A DNA stretch of 20,809 bases, taken from assembly GCA_937888735.1 (NCBI GenBank), contig CALASN010000006.1, positions 1-20,809 on the forward strand. The letters are read 5' to 3'. Shown here piece by piece: positions 1-8,552 of this stretch. The notes under the pieces are model-generated. The model was not told where the DNA came from. It saw only the letters and a list, made by a program, of their open reading frames with translations, and searched no databases. Source of the DNA: UBA5499 sp002426275. GTDB lineage: Bacteria; Bacillota; DTU084. Position 1 is the first letter of the stretch. The number at the start of each line of letters is the position of its first letter. The translations under genes were made by a program, and so were the position numbers.

Positions 1-2
1 AG

Positions 3-728
3 AATTTCGGCCTGGTTGCCCCCAATTACAAGCAAAAGGAGATCCCCTTCAGCCAGGGACCTCTTTTTTTAGGCAGCGCGGTCTTTGCGTTTTGGACGGC
101 GGAGCTGTTTGGATTTTTCTCCCGTACTTATTACCCTTTCTTATTTTTGCTTTCCGGAATGGCGCTTTTGGGTTTCATTGATGATACTCTGGGCGGAAGA
201 GAAGCCAAAGGTTTTCGGGGACATTTTCGCAGCCTGCTGCATGGGAAGCTCACAACCGGAGGCCTGAAAGCGACTGCAGGCGCGCTTTTAGCTCTGGTGG
301 TAGCCAGCACTATGGAAACCCAGCCCGCCCAAATTTTGCTCGCCGCCGTGCTCATCGCATTGACGGCAAACACGCTGAATTTGCTGGATCTGAGACCTGG
401 GCGGGCGTTGAAAGCCTGGCTTGGTCTGGTGTTGCTCCTGTTCCTTGTAGGGGGACAGCTGCGGTGGCTCTTGCCTCTTTTGGGAGCCAGCCTCATCTGG
501 GCGCCTTTGGATCTGAGAGCCCAAGCGATGCTGGGAGACTCCGGCGCTAATTGTTTAGGCGCGGCTTTAGGCTATAGCCTGGCTCAGAGCCTGGGCTGGC
601 GCTGGCAGCTTGGGACTGTGATTCTGTTTCTGCTGCTGAATCTTTTAAGCGAGCGTTACTCCTTCAGCCGGCTCATTGAAAGGAATCCGCTGCTGCGCTT
701 CTTAGATCGGTTAGGCAGGGCTCAGTAA
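3..728 (+). CDS. MraY/WecA-like glycosyl-1-phosphate transferase, 5' end missing
   Basis: The frame is already open at the window edge, so only the C-terminal part of about 241 residues is visible. It is very hydrophobic, with about seven or eight membrane-spanning stretches. Three family marks are seen: the aspartate pair in GFIDDTLGG, a Lys/Arg-rich loop after it (REAKGFRGHF), and GDSGANCLGA near the end, matching the GDSG metal-binding motif of the polyprenyl-phosphate N-acetylhexosamine-1-phosphate transferase family. Members move a UDP-activated amino-sugar phosphate onto undecaprenyl phosphate at the inner membrane, for peptidoglycan or other wall polymers. The fragment does not show whether this is MraY, a WecA/TagO-type enzyme or a divergent relative; NLLDLRPGRALKAW replaces the usual NxxDG-type region, which argues for a divergent relative. 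The stop codon overlaps the end of the convergent zinc-ribbon gene by 7 bases. Confidence 0.8.
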   Translation, partial: NFGLVAPNYKQKEIPFSQGPLFLGSAVFAFWTAELFGFFSRTYYPFLFLLSGMALLGFIDDTLGGREAKGFRGHFRSLLHGKLTTGGLKATAGALLALVVASTMETQPAQILLAAVLIALTANTLNLLDLRPGRALKAWLGLVLLLFLVGGQLRWLLPLLGASLIWAPLDLRAQAMLGDSGANCLGAALGYSLAQSLGWRWQLGTVILFLLLNLLSERYSFSRLIERNPLLRFLDRLGRAQ

Positions 729-913
729 TCCTCATTGGAGGCATCGATCAGCAAGGCGTGATCCAAATCGATGCTTTCTCCGCATTGGGGACACGAGGTT
801 ACGTTTTGAACGCTGCTGGTGGGCGACAGCTCGAACATAAACCCGCAGCGGGGACATTTGATTTCCGCTTCGGCGTTGTCCGGCAGAGACGGTTTTGAGA
901 TGCCCTTGACCAT
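722..913 (-). CDS. Small zinc-ribbon protein, 63 aa
   Basis: The product is a 63-residue acidic protein with one evident domain: two CxxC knuckles (KCPRCGF and SCPQCGE, about 18 residues apart), the pattern of a zinc ribbon that binds one Zn2+. No other motif is recognised and no function can be named. The start is taken as the ATG at 913: the AAGGAGGA site at 928-921 lies 7 bases upstream of it, whereas the in-frame TTG at 919 would be only one base from that site. It is the last gene of the minus-strand unit, 13 bases after the GH57 gene, so it is probably co-transcribed with the branching enzyme. The C-terminus (NEDY) is acidic but is not the EDWGE tail of LysW-type carriers. Calling this a real gene is safe; its role is unknown. 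Confidence 0.75.
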   Translation of the reverse strand: MVKGISKPSLPDNAEAEIKCPRCGFMFELSPTSSVQNVTSCPQCGESIDLDHALLIDASNEDY

Positions 914-926
914 CGTCAATTCCTCC

Positions 927-2534
927 TTAAACTACAGGTGAAAGGGCCGCTTGCCCTTGCGACTTGTAGATAGTATAGTCCAAAAAGGGGAAAATGTTGT
1001 TTGTTTTTTCCAGATGGGCCAACCAGCTTTCATCCAGCCGGTTGGCCTTGATTTGTTCATAGAGGCCAGTGAAATTGTGGATGTGCTGGTGCGTTCTGCG
1101 GACGGCATAGCTTACCATGGTGCCGGTTTTCATGATAAAGGCCCAGTCTGAACTTTGGGCCAGCAAGAGTTCCCGGGCAGCCTGGTTCAGGGCCCGCCTC
1201 TGGAGTTGGTCTGCATGGCCGCTGTCCGCCAGTTCCGTCATGCGGTCCGCCGCCATGTGCAAGTGGCGGTAGATCCAGTCGTTGCTTCCTTCCAGCCAGA
1301 CTTCATTATAGCCTTTATATCCCCAGCTGGACATGGTAGGTTGCGCAATTTGATTTTTGGGATGCAGCTCTAGGTAATCTCCCGGAGTGATGAGTTCGAT
1401 GTCCGTTTGATCGTAATGCAGCTTCCGCAGGAGAAACTCCAGCCACTGAGGGCCTTCATACCACCAATGTCCGAACAGTTCGGCATCATACGGCGCCACA
1501 ATAATGGGGGGCCGATCCATCTTGGAGGCCAAATATTCCGCCTGCTTGATGCGGTTGAACATGAAATTGCCTGCGTGAACGGCAGCCCGTTCAGTCGCCG
1601 CCTGGGGATTATAGGGCGCTTTTTGGCTGTCTGGGCCCGTGATCTTATAATACTTGATTCCCGTTTGGGTTCTGATGCCGCAACTGTGCAGGAATGGTTT
1701 GACGTAATCGTAATCCAAATCATAGCCGATGTCGCGGTAAAACTCGCGGTACTCGGGATCTCCCGGATAGCCTTCTTGGGAGCTCCAAACCTGTTTGGAA
1801 GATTCCCAGTCTCTGCCGAAAGCAGCCACAGCGCTGGGGCAATAGATCGGCGCGTAGGTGGCGTAACGGGGACGCGGCGTGGCGTGCAGCAGACCATGGG
1901 AATCTAAAAGGAAATATCTGATCCCAGACTCTGCCAGCAAGCTGTCGTCGCCTGGATTGTAGCCGCATTCAGGCAGCCAAAAGCCTTTTGGCTTGCTGCC
2001 TAAGTAATGCCGGTGGGTTTCCACGCCCAGCCGGATTTGCGCTTTGGCAGCCGTACGGTTGACGCCCAGCAGCGGCAGAAAACCGTGGGTTGCCCCGGAG
2101 GCGATCAGCTCCAACCCCCCGGGGCCTTCCAGCTGCCGAAAGGCTCGGATTAAATCGGAATCATATTCATCATAGATGCTTTTGGCTCGCAGAAATCTGT
2201 CCAGATAATGCTGCGCTAAATGATGAAAGCTGCCGTCAAAGCGGGTGCGGGACTCCTCTGAACGCGCAAGAGCGATCAACTGTTCCAGATGCCGGCGGTA
2301 TCTGCTCTGGAGCAGGGGATCAGCCAGCATGCTCAAAAGAGGAGGAGTAAGAGACATGGTCAGCCGAAAGCTAATCCCTTCGGCGCGCAGGCGGCGAAAA
2401 ACGTCGATGAGGGGAATATAAGTTTCGGTGATCGCCTCGAACAGCCAGTCTTCCTCCAGAAAATCTTCCGCCTCCGGATGACGCACATAGGGCAGATGGG
2501 TATGTAAGATCAGGGACAGATAACCTTTTGCCAC
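927..2534 (-). CDS. GH57 family 1,4-alpha-glucan branching enzyme
   Basis: The 535-residue protein has the full GH57 layout. Motif 1 is HTHLPY (residues 11-16). GFWLPECGY holds the expected catalytic nucleophile E189, and APYDAELFGHWW holds the expected acid/base D350. A C-terminal DUF1957-type helical domain follows (SSWGYKGYNEVWLEGSNDW from about 402). Length and motif order match the GH57 branching enzymes described from Thermus and Thermococcus, rather than GH57 amylases or amylopullulanases. Such enzymes cut an alpha-1,4 glucan and re-attach the piece through an alpha-1,6 bond, giving branched glycogen in the cytoplasm. The start is GTG at 2534, with AGGAGG 7 bases upstream. It lies 11 bases after the DUF4912 gene. 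No other glycogen gene is in the window. The main alternative is another GH57 transferase specificity. Confidence 0.9.
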   Translation of the reverse strand: MAKGYLSLILHTHLPYVRHPEAEDFLEEDWLFEAITETYIPLIDVFRRLRAEGISFRLTMSLTPPLLSMLADPLLQSRYRRHLEQLIALARSEESRTRFDGSFHHLAQHYLDRFLRAKSIYDEYDSDLIRAFRQLEGPGGLELIASGATHGFLPLLGVNRTAAKAQIRLGVETHRHYLGSKPKGFWLPECGYNPGDDSLLAESGIRYFLLDSHGLLHATPRPRYATYAPIYCPSAVAAFGRDWESSKQVWSSQEGYPGDPEYREFYRDIGYDLDYDYVKPFLHSCGIRTQTGIKYYKITGPDSQKAPYNPQAATERAAVHAGNFMFNRIKQAEYLASKMDRPPIIVAPYDAELFGHWWYEGPQWLEFLLRKLHYDQTDIELITPGDYLELHPKNQIAQPTMSSWGYKGYNEVWLEGSNDWIYRHLHMAADRMTELADSGHADQLQRRALNQAARELLLAQSSDWAFIMKTGTMVSYAVRRTHQHIHNFTGLYEQIKANRLDESWLAHLEKTNNIFPFLDYTIYKSQGQAALSPVV

Positions 2535-2545
2535 AGCTTTTCCTC

Positions 2546-3451
2546 CTACTCTGTTGTCTTCGTTACCTTTGGCGTAAGGGCGATCTCATCTGTGCCTGCG
2601 GCAGAGGTTGCCACCACCGGCAAGGAGAGAGAGCCGTCAGGAAGGGCCAGACGCAAGCTGAATTCGCCGCGCCCGTTCAAAGGGATCTTTTGGCCGGCAA
2701 TGGTCACGTTGGCATCTGGCTCTGTCGCGCCGTAGACGATTAATTCGGTGTTTAGAACCAGCCAAAAGCCGCGCGCAGCCTCTATTTTCACCGGACTTGA
2801 GATGCTGCTGACGGCGCCCGAGCTCACCTGCCGGCTCAGAGCTTGCCTTACGACTTTTTGCAGTTCGGCGGAGCTGACGTTCGGCGCTCCCGTCGCCATT
2901 TTGTACAGTTCTTCCACTGTCATCCAGGCTTCATCAACTAGGGGCGAGATCTCAGCCGCAGGAGCTGTGACCGTGTTGGAGCGGGCAACGGCGATGAATC
3001 TGCCATCGCAGGCCAAAAGGCCGATGTCCACAAAAAAAGACTGCCCGGGTTTTCCAGTTTCAAGGTACCAGCTTTGGGCATCGGAATTTAAGTCCTGATC
3101 GAAAAAATCTCCGTTTGTATTGTAAACGCGTAAAATGCGTCGACTGCCCGCGCCGGCGTCAAGGCCGGCCCGCTGCCAAAGAGAGGGCTCCACTTCCCAA
3201 TAGGTGAACAGCCAGTTTGGATCCCGTACAAGAAGAACAATTCGCGTTTTGCCATACCATTGGGGGATGGGAGGCAACGCTTCTGCCGGTCTTGCGGCCT
3301 CAACGCAGGGTTGGCTTTGCGGTGACGGCGGATTTGAGAGACTGGTCACCAATTCCCTGCGAGTCATGGCGTGGCAGTCCGCGATTTTTTTATCTTGAGC
3401 CAGCTGCAGCAGTTCACGACGGGTCTTCTGCTCAAGTTCCCCGCTATTCAA
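2546..3451 (-). CDS. DUF4912 domain protein
   Basis: The 301-residue protein appears cytoplasmic, with no signal peptide. Residues 1-40 hold two copies of a TRREL(L/V) helix pattern resembling the Rho N-terminal/SAP-like fold. Residues about 65-215 match DUF4912 by the run KTRIVLLVRDPNWLFTYWEV and the later VDIGLL segment. The tail (about 230-295, ANVTIAGQKIPLNGRGEFSL) looks like an immunoglobulin-like beta domain. The function is unknown; DUF4912 genes are known neighbours of GH57 glucan enzymes in Bacillota, and here it is the first gene of that unit. A carbohydrate- or glycogen-binding role is inference only. The start is TTG at 3451: AGGAGG lies 10 bases upstream and no better in-frame start is near. 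Confidence 0.8.
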   Translation of the reverse strand: MNSGELEQKTRRELLQLAQDKKIADCHAMTRRELVTSLSNPPSPQSQPCVEAARPAEALPPIPQWYGKTRIVLLVRDPNWLFTYWEVEPSLWQRAGLDAGAGSRRILRVYNTNGDFFDQDLNSDAQSWYLETGKPGQSFFVDIGLLACDGRFIAVARSNTVTAPAAEISPLVDEAWMTVEELYKMATGAPNVSSAELQKVVRQALSRQVSSGAVSSISSPVKIEAARGFWLVLNTELIVYGATEPDANVTIAGQKIPLNGRGEFSLRLALPDGSLSLPVVATSAAGTDEIALTPKVTKTTE

Positions 3452-3492
3452 GTCTTCTTTGCCTCCTTTCGTCCCATGGAGGGCGCTTTCAT

Positions 3493-3502
3493 CGTATAAT
3501 AT
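3493..3502. promoter_or_regulatory. Possible -10 element in a divergent intergenic region
   Basis: The 186-base gap between the minus-strand DUF4912 unit and the plus-strand PHP unit must hold promoters for both. TATAAT occurs at 3495-3500, inside a run that also reads TATTAT on the minus strand. No convincing -35 hexamer sits 16-18 bases away on either strand. The remaining bases show nothing recognisable except TTGACG at 3553-3558, which lacks a matching -10. Confidence 0.25.
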
Positions 3503-3637
3503 TGCTCAAAGCGAGAGGCATTATTCCGTAGAGACAAAAAAAGAGCGCGGGCTTGACGAGGGCGTTCCCATTTTTTCCTGCAGGATATTCAGCGGAGGAC
3601 AGAGAAGATTTAGGAGAGAAAAGGAAGGCGAGGAAAG

Positions 3638-4366
3638 ATGTACTACCCAAAATGGGATCTGCACAATCACACTGTGGCCAGCGGTCACGCTTATAGCACG
3701 CTTGAGGAAGTAGCGGATGCGGCCGCCAAGCGCGGCCTTGAGCTTGTAGGTATTTCGGATCATGGACCGGCCATGCCCGGAGGACCTCATCTTTATTATT
3801 TTGGCAATCAGCGTCAAGTTCCCAGGCGGATCGGCGAAATCCAAGTTCGCTTCGGCGTGGAAGCCAATATCATCTCCCCCGGCGGGAAGCTAGATTTGCC
3901 CACCGCTCTCCTGAGAGAGCTGGACTTTGTGGCAGCGGGCCTGCATGTTGATACAGGTTACGAAGGGCAAACCAAAGCCCAGCATACAAAGACGCTGATC
4001 GCGGCCATGGAAAACCCGGCTGTTGATTTCATAGTACACCCCGGCAATCCGCGCTTTCCCATCGATGTGGAGGCGGTTGCCAAGGCGGCTGTCCGGACGG
4101 GCGTGGCTTTGGAAGTGAACAACAGCTCCCTGACCATGGCAAGATTAGGCAGCGAAGAGATTTGCCTTCAGCTGGCGCTTTTATTGGCAGAATTGGGCGG
4201 CCAGGTAATTTTAGGCAGCGACTCTCATGTCAGCAGCAACGTGGGCAAGCTGGACGCTGCGGTGGCTCTGGCGCGGAAAGCGGGCCTTCGGGAGGAACAA
4301 ATCCTCAACGGCAGCACAGAACGACTGAAAGCATACTTAGCGAGGCGTAGGAGGCAGAAAGCGTGA
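3638..4366 (+). CDS. PHP-domain metal-dependent hydrolase (YcdX-like), copy 1
   Basis: The 242-residue protein is one PHP domain with the complete metal-binding set: H9 and H11 in DLHNHT, D41/H42 in SDHGP, E75 in GVEANI, H103 in GLH, H134 in VHPG, and D195/H197 in GSDSH. PHP proteins of this length are usually phosphoesterases (YcdX/YcjX-type phosphatases or histidinol-phosphate-phosphatase relatives); the substrate cannot be read from sequence. The start ATG follows a purine-rich stretch with AAGGAAGG and GAGGAAAG. The stop codon overlaps the GTG start of the next gene (GTGA), so the two are translationally coupled. A second, divergent PHP gene lies just past the end of this operon and shares the GVEANIIS signature. 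Confidence 0.88.
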   Translation: MYYPKWDLHNHTVASGHAYSTLEEVADAAAKRGLELVGISDHGPAMPGGPHLYYFGNQRQVPRRIGEIQVRFGVEANIISPGGKLDLPTALLRELDFVAAGLHVDTGYEGQTKAQHTKTLIAAMENPAVDFIVHPGNPRFPIDVEAVAKAAVRTGVALEVNNSSLTMARLGSEEICLQLALLLAELGGQVILGSDSHVSSNVGKLDAAVALARKAGLREEQILNGSTERLKAYLARRRRQKA

Positions 4367-6615
4367 AAAGAATTCTCTGGGGCTTAATCATCGCCGCTTT
4401 TGCGTTGGCTCCAGGTTTCTGTTTCGGCTTGGTCTATAAAGTTGCTTCCGGCTTGGCTTACACAGATCTCGGCGCAGGCGAACTTGCTGCCGGCAGCAAA
4501 GTTTCTCTTTACAGGCCGGGGCAAAACGCCCCGTATGCGGAAGCTGTGGTCGCCCAGGTAGCTTCGGACTATGCCGCCTTCGCCGCTCAGCAGGCGCAAG
4601 TAGGCGACAGGGTTCGGGCCCAGGCCGGGCGGCCGGCGGCTGATGAGCTTCTCTTCGTGTATTTGACTGATCCTCATTTTGGTTCCGCCAGGGGCACGAA
4701 AACCAGCCAACAGATCATCTCCGAGCTGAAAGCCGGCGCCCTTGAGCCCGCCTTTGCCCTTGTGGGGGGCGATCTGACGGATAACGGCAAAAGCGAGCAG
4801 TTTCGAGAGTCTTTGGCCCTCAGAGCGTTGCCTTTCCCAGTTTACCCTGTGCCCGGAAATCACGATCTGCGCTGGGCGGAAGGCGGCAAAGAGCTTTACC
4901 GCAAGTGGTGGGGCGACGCTTATTATGCTTTTCAGGCGGGGGCTTATGAATTTATAGCCTTAGACAGCAGTATCCGGATGGAGCAGTATGGCCACATTGA
5001 GGCGGAGCAGCTCAAGTGGCTGGCGAAAGAGCTGCAAGCAGGCTCGCCTGAGAAGATCGTCTTTCTGCACCACCCGATTGTCAGGACCTCAAATAGCGGC
5101 CAGCCCATGGTGGATAACGAAGCAGAGGTTTTAAAGCTCCTCTCCGGCGGGAAAATTCGTCTTTTGCTTGCCGGTCACCTCCACACTTATCAATTCCAAA
5201 AGGCCAATGGCGTCTTCTCCGTGGTCAGCCCCGCAGCCATGAACGGAGAATACCTGATCGTCAATCTCAGCGGCCGGCGCACCACGATTTTCGGCAAAAA
5301 GGTTGGCGGAGAGCTCCGTTTGCTCAACAGCTTCACGCCGGAGGCGGAGGAAGAATTGAAAGTGCTCTCTCCCGCCCAGGGCGCGCGCTGGCAAGCAGCC
5401 ATTCCCATCCGGCTGCTGATCCCTGGCGCAAGTCAAGGTACCCTGCAGGTGGCGGTGGACGGCAAACGGGAGCTGTCCGTATCATTAGAAGCTCAAGGAA
5501 AGGAGATCCCTTGGCAGACGAATCTGTTGGGAGATTGGGTCGCGGGCTGGCACACTCTCTCCTTGCGCTATCAGACGGCTACCGGGTATTGGCAGGAGCA
5601 GCGCTCTTTTTTCTTCCAGCCGGAAAAGGCCAGTCCCAGCCTCAGCTGGGAGTTCCAAGCGAAAGGCGATCTTCAGGCCGGGCCCGCAGCGTCCCCTGAC
5701 GCGCTGCTGGTCACCACCTTGAACGGCTGGGTGCAATGTCTCAGCAAACAAGAAGGAAAACTGTTGTGGGAGAGGCAATTAGGCTCGCCCTTGGTTGGCG
5801 GCGCCAAGTGGGGAAAGGACGCTTTCTATTTAGGCAGTGAAGCGGGCAGCTTTTTTAGCTTTACAGAGAAAGGACAGCTGCGCTGGTCTTTAGTTTTAGA
5901 CGGCAGCGTGCTCTCAAGGCCTGAGACGGCAGGCAATCTGGTGTTGGTGGGAGCAGGCGCTAAGCTGGTGGCATTGGAGGCGCAAACAGGCAAATTGCGT
6001 TGGCAAAATGATTTAGGCGGCCTCCTGGAAGCTTCCCCGCTGGTCGCAGGAAATATCGTCTATGCCGCCAGCTGGGAAGGCAGCATTGCGGCTTTCCGGC
6101 TGTTGGACGGCAAGAAGCTTTGGTCTCGGAAGCTGGATCTTGGGATTTACGCTCCCGGAAGCGCAGTGCCGGCCTTGGTCGGCGGCGCGCTTCTGATCTC
6201 CGGTCCCAGGAAAGTCTGGGGTTTGAATCCTGACGACGGCGCTGTGCTCTGGCAGCTGGAAGAGAAATTGCTTTACGCGCCTTTGAATACCACGGTTGGG
6301 GGACTTCTGGTTGCCGGCACCCTGAACAGGAAGCTGATCGGCGTCGACGGCAAAGGGACAAAGCTCGCTGAGCTTGATGTGGCGGATTTTTTCACGGGCC
6401 CGGGCCCTGTGGGCGGCGGCGGTGAGGCCTATCAAATCGCTTTAGGCGGCACCCTCTACAGGCTGTGGCGGGAAGCGGGGCTCAAGGCGCGGCCGCTTTT
6501 ACGAGTGGGAGACGGTTTCATTCTGGGCGATCCGTACTTTGACGGCGCCCGGCTGTACTTCGCAAGCCTGGACGGCAAAGTTGCCGTCTGGAATTTAAAC
6601 GCGGAAAGAAGGTAA
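4363..6615 (+). CDS. Secreted metallophosphoesterase with PQQ-type beta-propeller
   Basis: The 750-residue protein starts with a signal peptide (MKRILWG then a hydrophobic stretch to about residue 23), so it should act outside the cytoplasmic membrane. After a short beta domain (25-90) comes a calcineurin-like phosphoesterase with all metal ligands: D103/H105 (DPHF), D137 (GGDLTDNG), N166-H167-D168 (GNHD), H236 (HHP), and H272/H274 (GHLH). Residues about 330-425 look like an Ig-like linker. From about 435 to the end there are PQQ/BamB-like propeller repeats with G-x-x-x-W endings (GKLLWERQLG, GQLRWSLVLDG, GKLRWQNDLGG, GKKLWSRKLDLG, GAVLWQL). The substrate is unknown; cell-wall polymers or nucleotides are possible. 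The GTG start overlaps the PHP stop, and its TAA overlaps the nagA ATG, so it is the middle gene of a tightly coupled operon. Confidence 0.85.
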   Translation: MKRILWGLIIAAFALAPGFCFGLVYKVASGLAYTDLGAGELAAGSKVSLYRPGQNAPYAEAVVAQVASDYAAFAAQQAQVGDRVRAQAGRPAADELLFVYLTDPHFGSARGTKTSQQIISELKAGALEPAFALVGGDLTDNGKSEQFRESLALRALPFPVYPVPGNHDLRWAEGGKELYRKWWGDAYYAFQAGAYEFIALDSSIRMEQYGHIEAEQLKWLAKELQAGSPEKIVFLHHPIVRTSNSGQPMVDNEAEVLKLLSGGKIRLLLAGHLHTYQFQKANGVFSVVSPAAMNGEYLIVNLSGRRTTIFGKKVGGELRLLNSFTPEAEEELKVLSPAQGARWQAAIPIRLLIPGASQGTLQVAVDGKRELSVSLEAQGKEIPWQTNLLGDWVAGWHTLSLRYQTATGYWQEQRSFFFQPEKASPSLSWEFQAKGDLQAGPAASPDALLVTTLNGWVQCLSKQEGKLLWERQLGSPLVGGAKWGKDAFYLGSEAGSFFSFTEKGQLRWSLVLDGSVLSRPETAGNLVLVGAGAKLVALEAQTGKLRWQNDLGGLLEASPLVAGNIVYAASWEGSIAAFRLLDGKKLWSRKLDLGIYAPGSAVPALVGGALLISGPRKVWGLNPDDGAVLWQLEEKLLYAPLNTTVGGLLVAGTLNRKLIGVDGKGTKLAELDVADFFTGPGPVGGGGEAYQIALGGTLYRLWREAGLKARPLLRVGDGFILGDPYFDGARLYFASLDGKVAVWNLNAERR

Positions 6616-7778
6616 TGGCTTTGATTTTGAAAGCAGGCAGGATTGTGCTGCCGCAGCGGGAGTTGGTGGGCGGCTGGGTGCAGGTTGAAGCCGGTAAAAT
6701 CGCCGCCATAGGCAGCGGCCAGGCTCCCGGTCCGGCCGTGGATCTGGGAGAGCTTACTTTGATTCCGGGCCTCATCGATCTGCACGTCCATGGCGGAGGC
6801 GGCGCGGATACAATGGACGCCACGCCCCAGGCCCTTCAGACCATGGCGCGGTTATTTGCCTCTGCCGGCGTCACCGGCTTCCTGCCCACCACCATGAGCG
6901 CGTCGCAGAAGGACATAGCCCGGGCTGTGGAAAACGTGGGCAAATTCATGGGCCAAGCTTTCCCCGAAGCCGCCAGGATCTTAGGCGTGCATGTGGAAGG
7001 CCCTTTCATCGCCTCCGAATATAAAGGGGCGCAACCGGAAAACGCCATCCGTCCCGGCACAAGGACGGAAATAGATCAGCTCTATGAGCTTCTGCCTCCT
7101 GGGGGACTGAAGCTTTTGACATTGGCGCCGGAACTTCCCGGGCATTTGGCTTTGATCGGCTATCTCGCCAGTCGGGGGACATATGTGGCTGCTGGGCATA
7201 GCGACGCCACCTACGCGCAAATGCAAGAGGCGGTCCGCGCGGGCTTAAGTCAGGTTACCCACACGGGCAACGGGATGCGTCCTTTCCATCACCGGGAGCC
7301 GGGGATCCTTGGCGCGGCTTTAAGCTTGGAAGGCCTCAAAGCCCAAATCATCTCCGACGGCATTCACCTGCATCCTGCCACAGTGAAACTCTTCGTCCAA
7401 TCCCGCGGCGCGGACGATGTGATCCTGATTACAGACGGGCTGAAAGCCATGGGTTATCCGGACGGGGAATATGATTTCGGCGGTGAAAAGATGATCGTCA
7501 AAGGCCTGGAGGCCAGGCGGCCTTCAGGCTCCCTCTGCGGCAGCGTCATCACTATGATTCAGGAAGTGCAGAATGCCTGCAATTTTGCCCAGCTGAACCT
7601 CTGGCAGGCTGTACGGGCAGCTTCTTTGGTTCCGGCTCAGGCCATAGGCGTCTGTGAGCTGTACGGCAGCATTGAGGTGGGAAAAGCGGCGGACCTGGTG
7701 GCTATCAATTCTGAGTTTCAGGTGGAACGGACATATCTGGAGGGAGAACTGATTTATCGGCGCGGCAATCTAGCTTGA
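6615..7778 (+). CDS. nagA: N-acetylglucosamine-6-phosphate deacetylase
   Basis: The 387-residue length is typical of NagA. The amidohydrolase marks are in order: GLIDLHVHG with H57/H59, HVEGPFI with metal ligand E128, AAGHSDATY with H195, THTGNGMRPFHHREPG with H216, ISDGIHLHP, and LITDG with catalytic D274. The enzyme converts GlcNAc-6-phosphate to glucosamine-6-phosphate and acetate in amino-sugar and cell-wall recycling. The HTGNGM segment differs from the more common HLFNAM form, but all metal and catalytic residues are present. The ATG overlaps the preceding TAA (TAATG), so translation is probably coupled; its own ribosome site is weak. No nagB lies alongside. The end overlaps the convergent second PHP gene by 9 bases. 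Confidence 0.9.
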   Translation: MALILKAGRIVLPQRELVGGWVQVEAGKIAAIGSGQAPGPAVDLGELTLIPGLIDLHVHGGGGADTMDATPQALQTMARLFASAGVTGFLPTTMSASQKDIARAVENVGKFMGQAFPEAARILGVHVEGPFIASEYKGAQPENAIRPGTRTEIDQLYELLPPGGLKLLTLAPELPGHLALIGYLASRGTYVAAGHSDATYAQMQEAVRAGLSQVTHTGNGMRPFHHREPGILGAALSLEGLKAQIISDGIHLHPATVKLFVQSRGADDVILITDGLKAMGYPDGEYDFGGEKMIVKGLEARRPSGSLCGSVITMIQEVQNACNFAQLNLWQAVRAASLVPAQAIGVCELYGSIEVGKAADLVAINSEFQVERTYLEGELIYRRGNLA

Positions 7779-8510
7779 AGCGTTAAGGATTCGCAGGGCG
7801 GGGATCTTGAGTTCCGCCGCCAGCTTCAGCGCCGGCAGAAACGAACCCACATCTTCGGGCCTGTGGGCGTCGGATGAGATCACGAGCTTCGCGGGTGTCT
7901 GCAAAACCCGCTCTAAATACGCTTTTTCCACATGGTGTCCCGCGCTGAGCTCCAAGGCCACATTGCGCTTTGCCGCGGCTGCGGCTAAAGCCAGGGTGTC
8001 AATTCTAAGATGCAGTCCCGGATGAGCCACGACATCCACCCGGTAGCGTTCCAAAGCCCTGATGAGGGCGGCGGTATTCGTCTCTATGGCCGCCGGTTGA
8101 AAGCGGGGAAAGCCGGCCAGCCAATTTTGCCAGACTAAAGCTTTGGCCGAGCCTGCGGAAGCGGGCAAGACTCTGGGATGAAGGCCGATTAAGACGATGT
8201 CTAACTGCTCAAGGATAGATTCGGACACATCGAGTCTGCCGTCCGGAGAGATGATGTTGGCTTCCACGCCAACGAGGATTTCGATCTGCGGCCAGAGAGG
8301 AGCTAGCTGTCTGGCTTTTGCTTTTTGCTGTAAAAGAACCTTTTCGTTTGCGATCCCCACGCCAAACAAATGTGCCGGTCCGTGGTCCGTAATGGCAATT
8401 TTCTGCAGGCCCAGCGCCGCGGCTGCGCGGACGTTATCTTCCATGCTGCCTTTGCCGTGACTTGCAGTGGTGTGGGTGTGCAGATCCGAGCGTATTTTTA
8501 GCATGGTCAT
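7770..8510 (-). CDS. PHP-domain metal-dependent hydrolase, copy 2
   Basis: The protein is 246 residues from the chosen start and is a single PHP domain with all ligands: H11 and H13 in DLHTHT, D42/H43 in TDHGP, E83 in GVEANI, H111 in GLHP, H163 in AHPG, and D214/H216 in SSDAH. It shares GVEANIIS and spacing with the PHP gene at 3638 but is otherwise quite diverged. The start is ATG at 8510, with GGGAG 5 bases upstream (8520-8516); the longer frame from TTG at 8534 would place that site inside the coding region. PHP genes commonly sit beside rapZ in Clostridia, usually in the same direction; here it is divergent. The phosphoesterase substrate is unknown. Confidence 0.85.
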   Translation of the reverse strand: MTMLKIRSDLHTHTTASHGKGSMEDNVRAAAALGLQKIAITDHGPAHLFGVGIANEKVLLQQKAKARQLAPLWPQIEILVGVEANIISPDGRLDVSESILEQLDIVLIGLHPRVLPASAGSAKALVWQNWLAGFPRFQPAAIETNTAALIRALERYRVDVVAHPGLHLRIDTLALAAAAAKRNVALELSAGHHVEKAYLERVLQTPAKLVISSDAHRPEDVGSFLPALKLAAELKIPALRILNASS

Positions 8511-8552
8511 AGTTTCTCCCATGAGCGATCGCAATAATCGTAAGCGTCAAAA

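Noticed and set aside
722..913. LysW/ArgW-type amino-group carrier
   Set aside because: The size and CxxC pairs fit, but the EDWGE tail is missing (it ends NEDY) and no lysine- or arginine-pathway gene is near.
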